A DNA stretch of 64,000 bases. Origin: Thalassospiraceae bacterium LMO-JJ14 (GTDB lineage: Bacteria; Pseudomonadota; Alphaproteobacteria; Rhodospirillales; Casp-alpha2). Positions within the stretch are counted from its first letter, which is position 1; each line of letters starts with the position of its first letter. The notes beneath the pieces are model-generated. The model made no database searches. It was not told where the DNA came from and saw nothing but the letters and a program-made list of their open reading frames with translations. The DNA lies in the NCBI GenBank assembly GCA_021555105.2, contig CP134604.1, forward strand, positions 2,728,001-2,792,000, written 5' to 3'. A program made the position numbers and the translations under genes. Below are positions 26,957 through 36,600 of this stretch, in pieces.

Positions 26957-27460
26957 TCAGACCGATGACGGCATGCCGTGCCGCTTAGCCCAGATTGCCT
27001 GTGCGCCGTCGGCAGCCGTCTGATATGACGCCGACATGGCATCCGTCGATTTATCCCAGCCTGCGGGATCGGCATCATCGGCAACCTCGAACGCATCAAA
27101 ACCACAGCGCTGCATGAAGGCATACTGATCGCGCAGTACATTCCCCGTTGCACGAATTTCACCCTTATATCCGTAGCGTTGACGCAGCAGGCGCGCCTGC
27201 GAATAGGCACGTCCGTCGGTATAGGCGGGAAATGTCAGGAAAACGGCATCAATAGTCTCGAGATCTTCGACAATCTGTGACGGTGACTGGTGATTTCCGA
27301 TGGCCACGGCGACGGGGGCATTCCTGCCCCGCAGCGTATCCGCTTCGGACAACCAGCGTTCAAGGCTGACCACAACAGCCGTTTCATTGGCTATGTCCGC
27401 GTCTTCATCAATGCGCACCCAATCGTCAGCGACGATCATCCCACCTTTAAGCAGCGGCAT
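26957..27460 (-). CDS. DUF934 protein, sulfite-reductase partner
   Basis: This 167-aa protein of the DUF934 family is regularly encoded beside CysI in alphaproteobacteria and presumed to assist sulfite reduction. Family wording is seen in AVVVSLERWLSEADTLRGRNAPVAVAIGN, LTFPAYTDGRAYSQARLLRQRYGYKGEIRATGNVLRDQYAFMQRCGFDAFEV. No cofactor motif is evident. The ATG at 27460 overlaps the last codons of cysI by 14 bp and has GGGGAG just upstream, so it is translationally coupled. Convergent with the GntR gene. Confidence 0.87.
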   Translation of the reverse strand: MPLLKGGMIVADDWVRIDEDADIANETAVVVSLERWLSEADTLRGRNAPVAVAIGNHQSPSQIVEDLETIDAVFLTFPAYTDGRAYSQARLLRQRYGYKGEIRATGNVLRDQYAFMQRCGFDAFEVADDADPAGWDKSTDAMSASYQTAADGAQAIWAKRHGMPSSV

Positions 27461-29117
27461 GTTGCTTCTCCCCGAATAGTGCCTTCTTGAATGGCGTTAC
27501 ACCGACCCGACGATAGGCATCGATAAACGTCTCGCTATCTTTTCTGAGTTTCAAAAACGTCTCTATTACGGCTTCCACCGCATTGACGATTTCTGCGCTC
27601 GAGAATGCCGGACCGACGATTTTACCGATTGCCGCATTTTCGTCGGCACTGCCGCCGAGAGTAAGCTGGTAATATTCCTCGCCCCGGCGATCGACGCCCA
27701 GAATACCGATATGGCCGGCATGATGGTGGCCGCAGGCATTAATGCAGCCCGAAATGTTCAATGTCAGCGGGCCGATGTCGAACTGCCTTTTGATGTCGGC
27801 AAAGCGGCGTTGTATACGCTGCGCCACCGGTATCGAGCGGGCGTTGGCAAGCGAGCAGTAATCAAGGCCCGGGCAGGCAATGATATCGCTAATCAGGCCC
27901 AGGTTCGGCGTACTAAGCTGGATTTCATCGAGCCTTTGCCACAACGCGTAAACATCCGATTTCTTGACGTCGGCGAAAACCAGGTTCTGCTCGTGGGCGA
28001 CACGCAGCTCTCCGAGCGAATATTCATCGGCGAGATCGGCGATGGCCTCCATCTGCGCCGCCGTTGCATCGCCGGGGGCGCCGCCGATAGGTTTCAGCGA
28101 GATATTGACGACGGCATATCCCGGCTTCTTGTGCGGTGCCAGATTGGAGCGCACCCAACGACCGAATGTCGGATTTTCGAACTGCTTGACCTGAAACGTA
28201 TGATCTTGATCGGATATATTCTCATACTCGGGGTCGGTAAAATGACCACGGACGCGCTGTAGTTCCTCATCGGGTAAATCAATCCCCTCTGCCTTCAAGC
28301 CTTCCCATTCGGCTTCCACCAAATCACGGAGTTTTTCGATCCCGGTCTCATGGACGAGGATCTTGATCCGTGCCTTGAATTTATTGTCGCGGCGCCCAAG
28401 CTGGTTATAGACGCGCAGAACTGCTTCCAGATAAGACAGCAGATATGCCGCCGGCAGAAACTCTCGAACCGTTCGACCGATCATCGGTGTACGGCCCAAC
28501 CCGCCGCCGACCAATACTTCGAAACCCGCTTCGCCTGCTGCATTGCGTTTCAGGATCAAGCCGATGTCATGAAACTTCACGGCGGTTCGGTCATGTGGAG
28601 AGCCTGTTACTGCAATCTTGAACTTACGCGGCAGGAAGGAAAATTCCGGATGCAGCGACGACCACTGGCGGATCAACTCCGCCCAGACACGGGAATCGTC
28701 AAGCTCCTCTGGGTCGACACCGGCAAACTGATCGGCGGTCACGTTGCGGATGCAGTTGCCCGACGTCTGAATAGCATGCATCTCCACCGATGCCAGTTCC
28801 TCAAGGATATCTGGTGTATCTTCCAGCCGAGGCCAGTTGAACTGAATATTCTGGCGTGTCGTGAAGTGCGCATACCCTCTGTCATACGTACGCGCAATTT
28901 GCGCCAGCTTGCGCATTTGAGTCGAAGACAACAAACCATAGGGAATTGCGACCCGCAGCATATAGGCATGGAGTTGCAGATACAGTCCGTTCATCAGGCG
29001 CAGTGGCCTGAACTCCTCCTCCGTCAGATCTCCTGACATACGGCGCGCGACCTGATCGCGGAATTGAGAGACGCGCTCGGAAACGAAAGACTGATCGAAA
29101 TCATCGTATTGATACAT
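27447..29117 (-). CDS. cysI: Sulfite reductase hemoprotein (nitrite/sulfite reductase family)
   Basis: This 556-aa siroheme/[4Fe-4S] enzyme reduces sulfite to sulfide by six electrons. The signature is C-x5-C (CPGLDYC, about residue 425) and C-x3-C (CINAC, about 470), which ligate the cluster-siroheme pair. Duplicated ferredoxin-like half domains and TTRQNIQFNW near residue 87 fit the family. It is the middle gene of DUF2849-cysI-DUF934, 3 nt after the first and overlapping the third. A nitrite reductase is possible by fold alone, but the DUF934 partner is typical of the assimilatory sulfite enzyme. It could also take up the sulfite released by SuyAB nearby. Confidence 0.92.
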   Translation of the reverse strand: MYQYDDFDQSFVSERVSQFRDQVARRMSGDLTEEEFRPLRLMNGLYLQLHAYMLRVAIPYGLLSSTQMRKLAQIARTYDRGYAHFTTRQNIQFNWPRLEDTPDILEELASVEMHAIQTSGNCIRNVTADQFAGVDPEELDDSRVWAELIRQWSSLHPEFSFLPRKFKIAVTGSPHDRTAVKFHDIGLILKRNAAGEAGFEVLVGGGLGRTPMIGRTVREFLPAAYLLSYLEAVLRVYNQLGRRDNKFKARIKILVHETGIEKLRDLVEAEWEGLKAEGIDLPDEELQRVRGHFTDPEYENISDQDHTFQVKQFENPTFGRWVRSNLAPHKKPGYAVVNISLKPIGGAPGDATAAQMEAIADLADEYSLGELRVAHEQNLVFADVKKSDVYALWQRLDEIQLSTPNLGLISDIIACPGLDYCSLANARSIPVAQRIQRRFADIKRQFDIGPLTLNISGCINACGHHHAGHIGILGVDRRGEEYYQLTLGGSADENAAIGKIVGPAFSSAEIVNAVEAVIETFLKLRKDSETFIDAYRRVGVTPFKKALFGEKQHAAA

Positions 29118-29120
29118 GGA

Positions 29121-29498
29121 TCATATCCCGTCCATAAATACAGCTGAGACATCGGTGCGTGGATCGAAATGCTCGGGCACCGATTTTTTAGCGAAGGCCG
29201 GATGGGTCGACGGACCAAAGGCCCGTATTTTTTCACGATAACTGTCAGGCACAACAATCCGACCCTGCCCTTCCGGCAGACGAATTTCCGCATCAATCAG
29301 ATATGCGCCGACAACGGAAGGCGAAGCTTCGGCTTCCGCCACCAACTCGGCAATATCCTCTTCGCGTTCGGCAATGCGTGCCTCGTCGATGTGAGGTGTC
29401 CATTCCCCGTCATAGCCGAGAAAAACAACAATCCCGTCCGCCAGGCGGTTGGCTGTGGCGAGTTGTACCGACATTTTAATTCTCCCTCGAGCGTCCAT
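29121..29498 (-). CDS. DUF2849 protein, first gene of the cysI operon
   Basis: This 125-aa protein belongs to the DUF2849 family, found almost only upstream of CysI in alphaproteobacteria, with unknown function. It shows NRLADGIVVFLGYDGEWTPHIDEARIAE near the start and YLIDAEIRLPEGQGRIVVPDSYREKIRAFGPSTHP in the second half. It lies 3 nt upstream of cysI. The AT-rich block upstream (29508-29602) probably carries the operon promoter. Confidence 0.85.
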   Translation of the reverse strand: MDARGRIKMSVQLATANRLADGIVVFLGYDGEWTPHIDEARIAEREEDIAELVAEAEASPSVVGAYLIDAEIRLPEGQGRIVVPDSYREKIRAFGPSTHPAFAKKSVPEHFDPRTDVSAVFMDGI

Positions 29499-29507
29499 AT
29501 GACGACC

Positions 29508-29602
29508 TTATTACTATTATAAATGGGAGATAAAATTAATAATGTCAAATTAATATGTTAATTAATTTTATAATACATATATATTTTGTATATTATGTAA
29601 AT
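29508..29602. promoter_or_regulatory. AT-rich spacer with probable cysI-operon promoter and kinase-gene 3' region
   Basis: About 95 bp that is strikingly A+T-rich in an otherwise GC-rich window, with TTAATTAATT-type stretches and several TATAAT-like hexamers. It lies upstream of DUF2849 and directly downstream of the kinase stop. I cannot single out one -35/-10 pair. No long hairpin is visible. Confidence 0.45.
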
Positions 29603-30520
29603 TTAGGATGTTTTACTGATGACCTTGATACGCGCTGTGCGCAGTGGAATCCTGCTTCGTTCCGGAAGGGCCTGTATGTCGGAAACGAATTCTTCAAGTT
29701 TTTGAAGAACTTCGCGTGCATCGGATGGGCGGTCTCGGCGGCGGTGCTGCAGACAGTTCTCTATCAGATCCACCAGCCCTTGCGGAATGCCGAACCGTCC
29801 GGCCCGCATGGGTGCACGGCCCTGCTTGGGCAACCGGCCGCTCAACATCCGGTACATAACAACCCCGGCAGAATAAACATCGGAACGCACATCGACCTCT
29901 GTCGCGCTTTTGCGCTGCTCGGGGCTGATGTACTCAAGCGTACCAACCCAGATGCCGGACCGCGACCCAACGGCACCCGGCACCTTGACCATGCCGAAAT
30001 CACAGAGCTTTACCCGCCCCTGCTTCTTGCTGTCGAGAAGCACGTTCGGCGGCTTGATGTCCCGATGTACGAGCCCCGCCTCGTGTAAGGCACTTAGGCC
30101 GTCAAGCATTTGCCGCCAGATTTCCACTGCGCGGCGTGGTGATAAAGCTCGTGGCCGCCACTTTCTGTCCAGTTTCTCGATCTCTTCAGGTGTCTCGGCA
30201 TCCTCGCCAATCTCGAACAGAAGATTGGCCTGCATGAACGGCATCACGAAATAAGGATCGCCGTCCTCGGTTTCCCCGACATCGACAACCCTTATGAGGT
30301 GCGGATGCTCGAAGCGCGCCATAATGCCGGCTTCATCAACAAACCGGGCACGCCAAAAATCTTCTCCGTACTTGGCATTTTCACCGATGTTGTTGCCTTT
30401 GGGATGAAATACCTTAAGCGCAAAATAACCTTCGCATTCTGGATCGCGAGCAATGTAGATATCGGAAAAGCCCGTTTCCAGAAGCGGCGCTTCGATCACG
30501 TATTTACCGATCTTATCCAT
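29603..30520 (-). CDS. Soluble Hanks-type Ser/Thr protein kinase
   Basis: This 305-aa protein has a complete kinase domain. The ATP lysine is K36 (GYFALKVF), the catalytic loop is HRDIKPPN (H152, D154, K156, N159), DFG is at 174-176, and SPE at 199-201 stands for APE. RSDVYSAGVVMYRMLSGRLP follows. The glycine loop is degenerate (LLETGFSDIY). No transmembrane helix, PASTA or other sensor domain is seen; the last ~30 residues are basic. It lies downstream of the giant adhesin gene on the same strand but behind a strong terminator, so it may have separate transcription. Its substrate is unknown; control of adhesin export or surface display is one guess. Confidence 0.9.
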   Translation of the reverse strand: MDKIGKYVIEAPLLETGFSDIYIARDPECEGYFALKVFHPKGNNIGENAKYGEDFWRARFVDEAGIMARFEHPHLIRVVDVGETEDGDPYFVMPFMQANLLFEIGEDAETPEEIEKLDRKWRPRALSPRRAVEIWRQMLDGLSALHEAGLVHRDIKPPNVLLDSKKQGRVKLCDFGMVKVPGAVGSRSGIWVGTLEYISPEQRKSATEVDVRSDVYSAGVVMYRMLSGRLPKQGRAPMRAGRFGIPQGLVDLIENCLQHRRRDRPSDAREVLQKLEEFVSDIQALPERSRIPLRTARIKVISKTS

Positions 30521-30562
30521 TGCTGAAGAATGCCAAAGCCCATTCGCCTCTGCAAAAGGAAA

Positions 30563-30586
30563 GGGACCCGCATATCTGCGGGTCCC
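30563..30586 (-). terminator. Intrinsic terminator of the giant adhesin gene
   Basis: A perfect 10-bp stem (GGGACCCGCA / TGCGGGTCCC) with a 4-nt loop, followed leftwards by TTTCCTTTT. It begins 24 nt after the adhesin stop and lies before the kinase start at 30520. Confidence 0.93.
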
Positions 30587-30610
30587 TGCTCCGGTTTATA
30601 TTCGAATGGC

Positions 30611-33600
30611 TTACCACTCCAGTTTTTCAACACCCTCGAATGTAAGTTCGCTGCCATCAGCAAGTTCGATCTTACCGGATGCCTCGCTGTCGAAGACGAT
30701 ACCGTCTTCGCTCTCGGTATAAGTCGCGCCGTCATCTAGCTGCATGGTCCAGCCGCTGTCGCCGCCCGGACCACCGTCTACGCCGTCCAGTTGGATCGTA
30801 TCGGACCAGCCATTGCCGCCGTCGAAGTAATCCGCACCGTCGCCCGCTCCAAAGATGAACAGGTCGTCGCCCTGGCCACCCAGAGCCACGTCGTCTCCGG
30901 CGCCGCCTTCCATGATGTCGTTACCGTCGCCGCCAATCAGCGTGTCGTCCCCGGCGCCGCCATACATGACGTCGTCGCCATCCTCGCCGCTGATGTAATC
31001 GTTGCCGTCGCCGCCATCAATGGTGTCGTCGCCGCCGCCGGTATAGATATCATCATCGCCATCGCCACCCAGGATGACATCCTCGGACTGGCTGGAAGCG
31101 TCGTTATCCCAGGTGTCGCCACCATTATCCAACTGCTCGAACGAGGTGTCGCTCGAGGAATCGTCGATCCCGGCAATGGTCGTCACAGTATTCGTGCTGC
31201 CGTCATCCTCGGTCGACGTGGCACTGACCGTGAAGGCGAAGTCCCCGGTGTCGGAAGGCACGGAAATCTGCAGACCGTCCATCTGATCGCCGGTGAGCGA
31301 AAACTCACCATCCGTACCCGTAATTTCATTACCATCTGAGTCCAGAAGAACGGCACCATCCGGGAGGTCGGTCAGGGATACAGAGAGGGATTCAGAACCG
31401 TCGACATCCGCCAGATTGGTTGTGATGTTCACCGGATACGTGATGATTTCATCGCCACCACCGCTGGCGTCCATCATATCTTCGACGCCCAATTCATAGA
31501 GATCTTGAACCTGTTCGTCGGTCAGCGGCTGGTCATAAACCGCGATATCATCAATGTGACCATCGAAGAAATCACCCATGTTGCTGGCTTCGTTGTCGCC
31601 GCTCCACATCTGAGAGGCGCCGAAGGTCCAAGGATTCTGGTTTCCTTCCAGCCCGCCGGTGTAACTCGGATCGGATGCCACCAATTCTCCGTTCTGGAAA
31701 ATCTTCATACCGCCTTCACCCCAAGTCACCGTGACCTGATTCCATTCGCCGCTATCAACATCGCCGCCGGAAATGGTGTGTGAACTACTAGTGTCCTGCA
31801 TGCGTAGTTCAAGCTGACCGCTGGAATTAATCGACAGGTTGAAATGCCCGCCATCGTCATAACCATATGAATCTGACGATGCCAGTGTCCCGTCATTGCT
31901 TTCATCGGAATTGAACCAAAGCGTCAACGAACCGCTGGCCGGCTTCAAATCGGCACTGTGCGGCACTTCGATATACTGACCGTCATTATCCTTGAATTCT
32001 GCAGCCGTATTCAATTCGGCGGACACGCCACTATGTGCCCCTGAATGATGAATGTTCGTGGAATCATCCATATCAAGATCGTATTTCGAATACGCTTCAC
32101 CGATGGAATGGCCATCGTGATCGCCGATCTGATCATTCATGGTGAGGCCACTGGTTTCATCCATGTTCCAGTAGGCAACCGGCGTCGGGTTACCGCCACT
32201 GGTGGTCCCTTCACCAAGTTCGACGGATACTGTCGGTTCATCGGCAATGCCCGCAACATCGACACTGAGAGTCGCCGTTGACGTCGCCGTATCGCCGGTC
32301 GAAGTCTCCGTCGTCGTCGCGGTGATCGTCAGATCGAAGTTGTCATTGCTGTCCGCCGGCGGCGTAATGGTCAGACCTTCAAGCTGATCTTGCGTTACTT
32401 CCGCCGAACCGCCTGAAATCGAGATCTCGTTGCCGTCACCATCCAGCAGCACAGCGCCGTCAGGAATATCGGAAATGGTCACGGAAAGGGTTTCCGAGCC
32501 ATCGCTGTCCACCATATCGATGCCGATATCGAGGGCGATCGCCGCATCCTCGAAGCCAGACACATCGCTCTCGGTAATCGTCGCGCCTTCTGCGTACAGA
32601 TCGACGTCCGGCACGTCGACGGACAACATGGTCGACACCGTATTCGTATCGCCATCGCTTTCCGTCGCCGTTGCCGACACGGCCAGATCGAAATCATCCG
32701 TTCCGATCGGCACCTGAACCGACAGACCATCGAGTTGTCCGGAAGCAAGATCTGCCGAACCACCGGTGACTGTAATTTCGTTGCCGCCGCCATCCAACAG
32801 CACGGCGCCATCAGGCAGATTATCGACGGTAATTGTCAGTGTTTCCGAACCGTCCTCATCTGACAGTGAAGAGTCGATGTCTAGATCGAAGCTGATCATC
32901 GGTGGATCCAGGTCAACATCTACGGTTTCCGTCGCCAGCGTCGTATTCCAGTCATCGCCGGTTTCGATCTGGAAATTGTCGATGGCCATGCCCTCACCGG
33001 ATGCCGTGGCATCAACATGCATGTCGACCTGCACTTGGCCGTTTTCATCCAACGTCACCTCAAAGCTATAGCTGTTGTCGCTATCGCTCGACGAATTAAC
33101 GACCTGATCACCGTTCAGAGAGAGCTGGAAGTAATCCGCATAAGAACCACCTTCGTCCCATCCGCCGAAATCCTGCGTGTCGAACGAAATCGTCACGGTT
33201 TGGCCAGCATGTTCTTCGCCGAAGTCGAACGTCTTTGTCGCCGTTTCATCCTTGCCGATATTCATCGTGCCGTTCGAGCAACCAACTTCATTACCCCAAC
33301 CGGAAGCACCACTAGTAAATTGTTCACTGACCAGGGTTTCACCGGCGTCACCGGGTCCTTCGACAGAAATGGTTAACGAAACATCACTGCCTTCCGAGCC
33401 CTCAGCCGGCGTGACGTTCAAGCCGTCAAGATCACCGGCGTCGAGTGACCAGGTACCGTCACCGTTGTCCGTACCGCCGGACAGGGAAGCACCCTCCGGC
33501 ACACCCGATACAGTCACGGTGGCACCCTCGGTGTCCGCTGCATCCAGCGTCGATTGCGAAACGCTGACATCCGTTGAGCCGCCGGTCACTTCACCGTCAC

Positions 33601-36600
33601 CGATGCTGGCGCTGAGTTGAGGCGCATCCGCGACACCGACAACGTCGACATCAATGGATGCCGTACTGGTGCTCGTCTCACCCGTCGATTCTTCCGTGCT
33701 CGTCGTCGTAATAGTCAACGAGAAGTCTTCATTACTATCGACAGGCGGTTTGATATTCAGGCCTTCAAGCTGGTCCGCGGAAACCTCGGCGGAACCTTCC
33801 GAAATCGTGATCACATTGCCACTGCCATCGGTCAGCACTGCGCCCTCTGGAATATCGCTGATGGTGATCGTCAGGCTTTCCGAACCGTCCACGTCTAGCT
33901 GCGTAACATCAATATCGAGCGCAATCGCGGCGTCTTCGTTCCCGGAAGCATCGGATGCATTGATGGTCGCGCCGTCAACCGAGACATCTATGTCCTCAGC
34001 ACTCAAACTCAATGTCACGGTAGAGGTGTCGCCATCATCTTCTGTCGAGGTCGCGCTTACCGTGAAATCGAACCCGTCAAAAGCGTTATCGCCGCTGAGC
34101 GTTACAGTCAGACCTTCAAGATCACCGGCATCGACCGTCCAGCTACCATCTTCGTTCTGCGTTCCAGCACTCAGGGCAGCGCCGTCCGGCAGATCGTCAA
34201 TTGTGATGGAGAGACTTTCCGAGCCGTCAATGTCATTGAGATTCGTTGAGATATCGAGCGGATACTCGACACTCGTTTCACCGCCAACTGTGGTTTCATA
34301 GCTGATGCTGTGAATCAGATAGTCGTCATCCTGGCCCGGTGCCGAGAAGACGATCTGGTCAAACGAACCTCCGTCATCCGCCGTCAGCGTCACCGCTGAA
34401 TCTACGTTATCGGTCACACCGGTCACTTCGCCTTCGCCGACTTTCACGCCGTCACGATAGACTTCATACGTTGCGTGTTCCGAACTCGACATCCAGGCAA
34501 AGGAAACATCGGCTGATGAGACATCATCATCGAAACTGACAACGATCTCTTCAGATACATCATCACCGGCGTTATAGCCTAATTCCGAGGAAGCACCGGA
34601 CGCATTTCCGGAAACGCCGAAGCCGCCCGGGGACTGATTGTAACTGAGATTCTCAGTGGACGCATCGGACAACGTTCCATCGGGATTGATCGTACGACCG
34701 CCGATATTGAAACCGGCATCTGTACTGTTGTAGTTGCTGCTGTCGATGGTGACTTCTACTTGTTCACCTTCCGTTTGCGTAACCGTCGGCGCACCTAGCT
34801 CTGCTGTGAGTGTCGGCGCATCGGCGACACCGGTGACATCGACATCAATGGTGCCATCGACGGTTACGGTCTGACCGTTTTCCTCGGTCGTGACCGACAC
34901 CCCAAGGGTAAAGTCTGTGTTGCTGTCATCCGCCGGCGTAACGGTAAGACCTTCCAGATCACCCTCTTCAAGCGTCCAGGTGCCGTTACCGTTATCCGTA
35001 CCGGCTGAAAGCACAGCTCCATCCGGAACATCCGTGATGGTGATCGACGAGATATCGTCGACGCTGGAGACATCGATATCGAGCGCGATTGCCGTATCTT
35101 CCGAACCCGTCGTGTCCGCGACCGAAAGATCCGCCTCATCGACAACCCCGTCGACGGTAATGCTGACGGTCGCGGTATCCGTGCCACCCTGGCCGTCGGA
35201 GACGGTGTAGGTGAAGTCGGTGGCCCCGTTCCAGTCCGCATCCGGCGTGAAGGTGAACGTGCCGTCGCCGTTATCGACGATCGCGCCGTGCTCCGGCTGG
35301 TCGAAGCCGGTGATCGACAGCGCATCGCCGTCGACATCGCTGTCGTTGCCCAGGAGATCGGCGGCGGTGAACGTGATGGTGCCGTCTTCGGTGCCGCTCA
35401 GCGCATCGTCGCCGGCAACCGGGCCGTCGTTGATGGAATCCACATCAACGGTAATGGACGACGTCGTCGTTGCGCTGTCGCCGTTTGCATCTTCCGTACT
35501 GGTTGCCGTAATCGTCAGGTCAAATGAGCCATTGAAATTATCGGGCGGTGTGATCATCAAACCTTCAAGCTGATCTGCAGAAACATCGGCCGCACCATCG
35601 GTTACCGTGATTTCGTTACCGCTCGCATCCATCAAAACAGCACCATCGGGGATATCGGAAATCGTCACGGAAAGCGTTTCCGATCCGTCCGTATCCTGCA
35701 GTGCCGCACCGATATCGAGGCTGACGGCTGAGTCCTCGTTTCCGGTTGCATCGTTTGCGGTAATTACCGGTGCATCTGCATCGGCCTCAACGGAAACACT
35801 GAGCGTTGAAGTCGTTGTTGACGTATCGCCCGTCGATTCTTCGACCGTTGTCGCCGTGATCGTGAGATCGAAATCACCATCCGAATTTTCCGGCGGTGTG
35901 ATGGTCAGCCCTTCAAGCTGATCGGCGCTGACTTCCGCTGATCCGCCTGAGATCGTGATTTCATTGCCGCTGCCATCGGTCAATATCGCGCCATCGGGAA
36001 TGTCGCTGATCGTAACCGTCAGGCTTTCGGAGCCATCCGTATCCAGTTGCGTTACGTCAATGTCGAGCGCAATAGCGGCATCTTCGGCCCCTGCGGCATC
36101 TACAGCATCGATCGTTGCACCTTCAGCCGTTGCATCGGTTTCTGTTCCGGTCGACGATATCGTCTGCGTGACGGTTGACGTATCGCCATCGTTTTCCGTC
36201 GAGGTGGCGCTGACGGAAAGATCGAAAGTCTGACCAGCATCGTCGCCGGTAAGCGTGATCTGCAAATCATCCAGATCACCTGATTCAAGCGTCCAGGAGC
36301 CATCCGGGTTTTGTGTACCCGCAGACAGCAAAGCCCCGTCCGGCAATCCATCAACCGTGATCGACAGACTTTCGGAACCATCGGTATCCGTCAGGCCGGA
36401 GGAAATATCCAGATCGTAGGTTACAACGGTTTCCGAACTGCTATCCGGCCACTGCACGATATCTTCATTCCCGATGACCTCTCCGTCACCAAAGGCAATC
36501 GCTTCAATGTTGTTGACGGTAAGGGTCTCACCGGTATCCAGATCAACGATCTGTGCACTGATCTGCCCGTTATTGTTGGTCAGATTATTAACCTGATACG

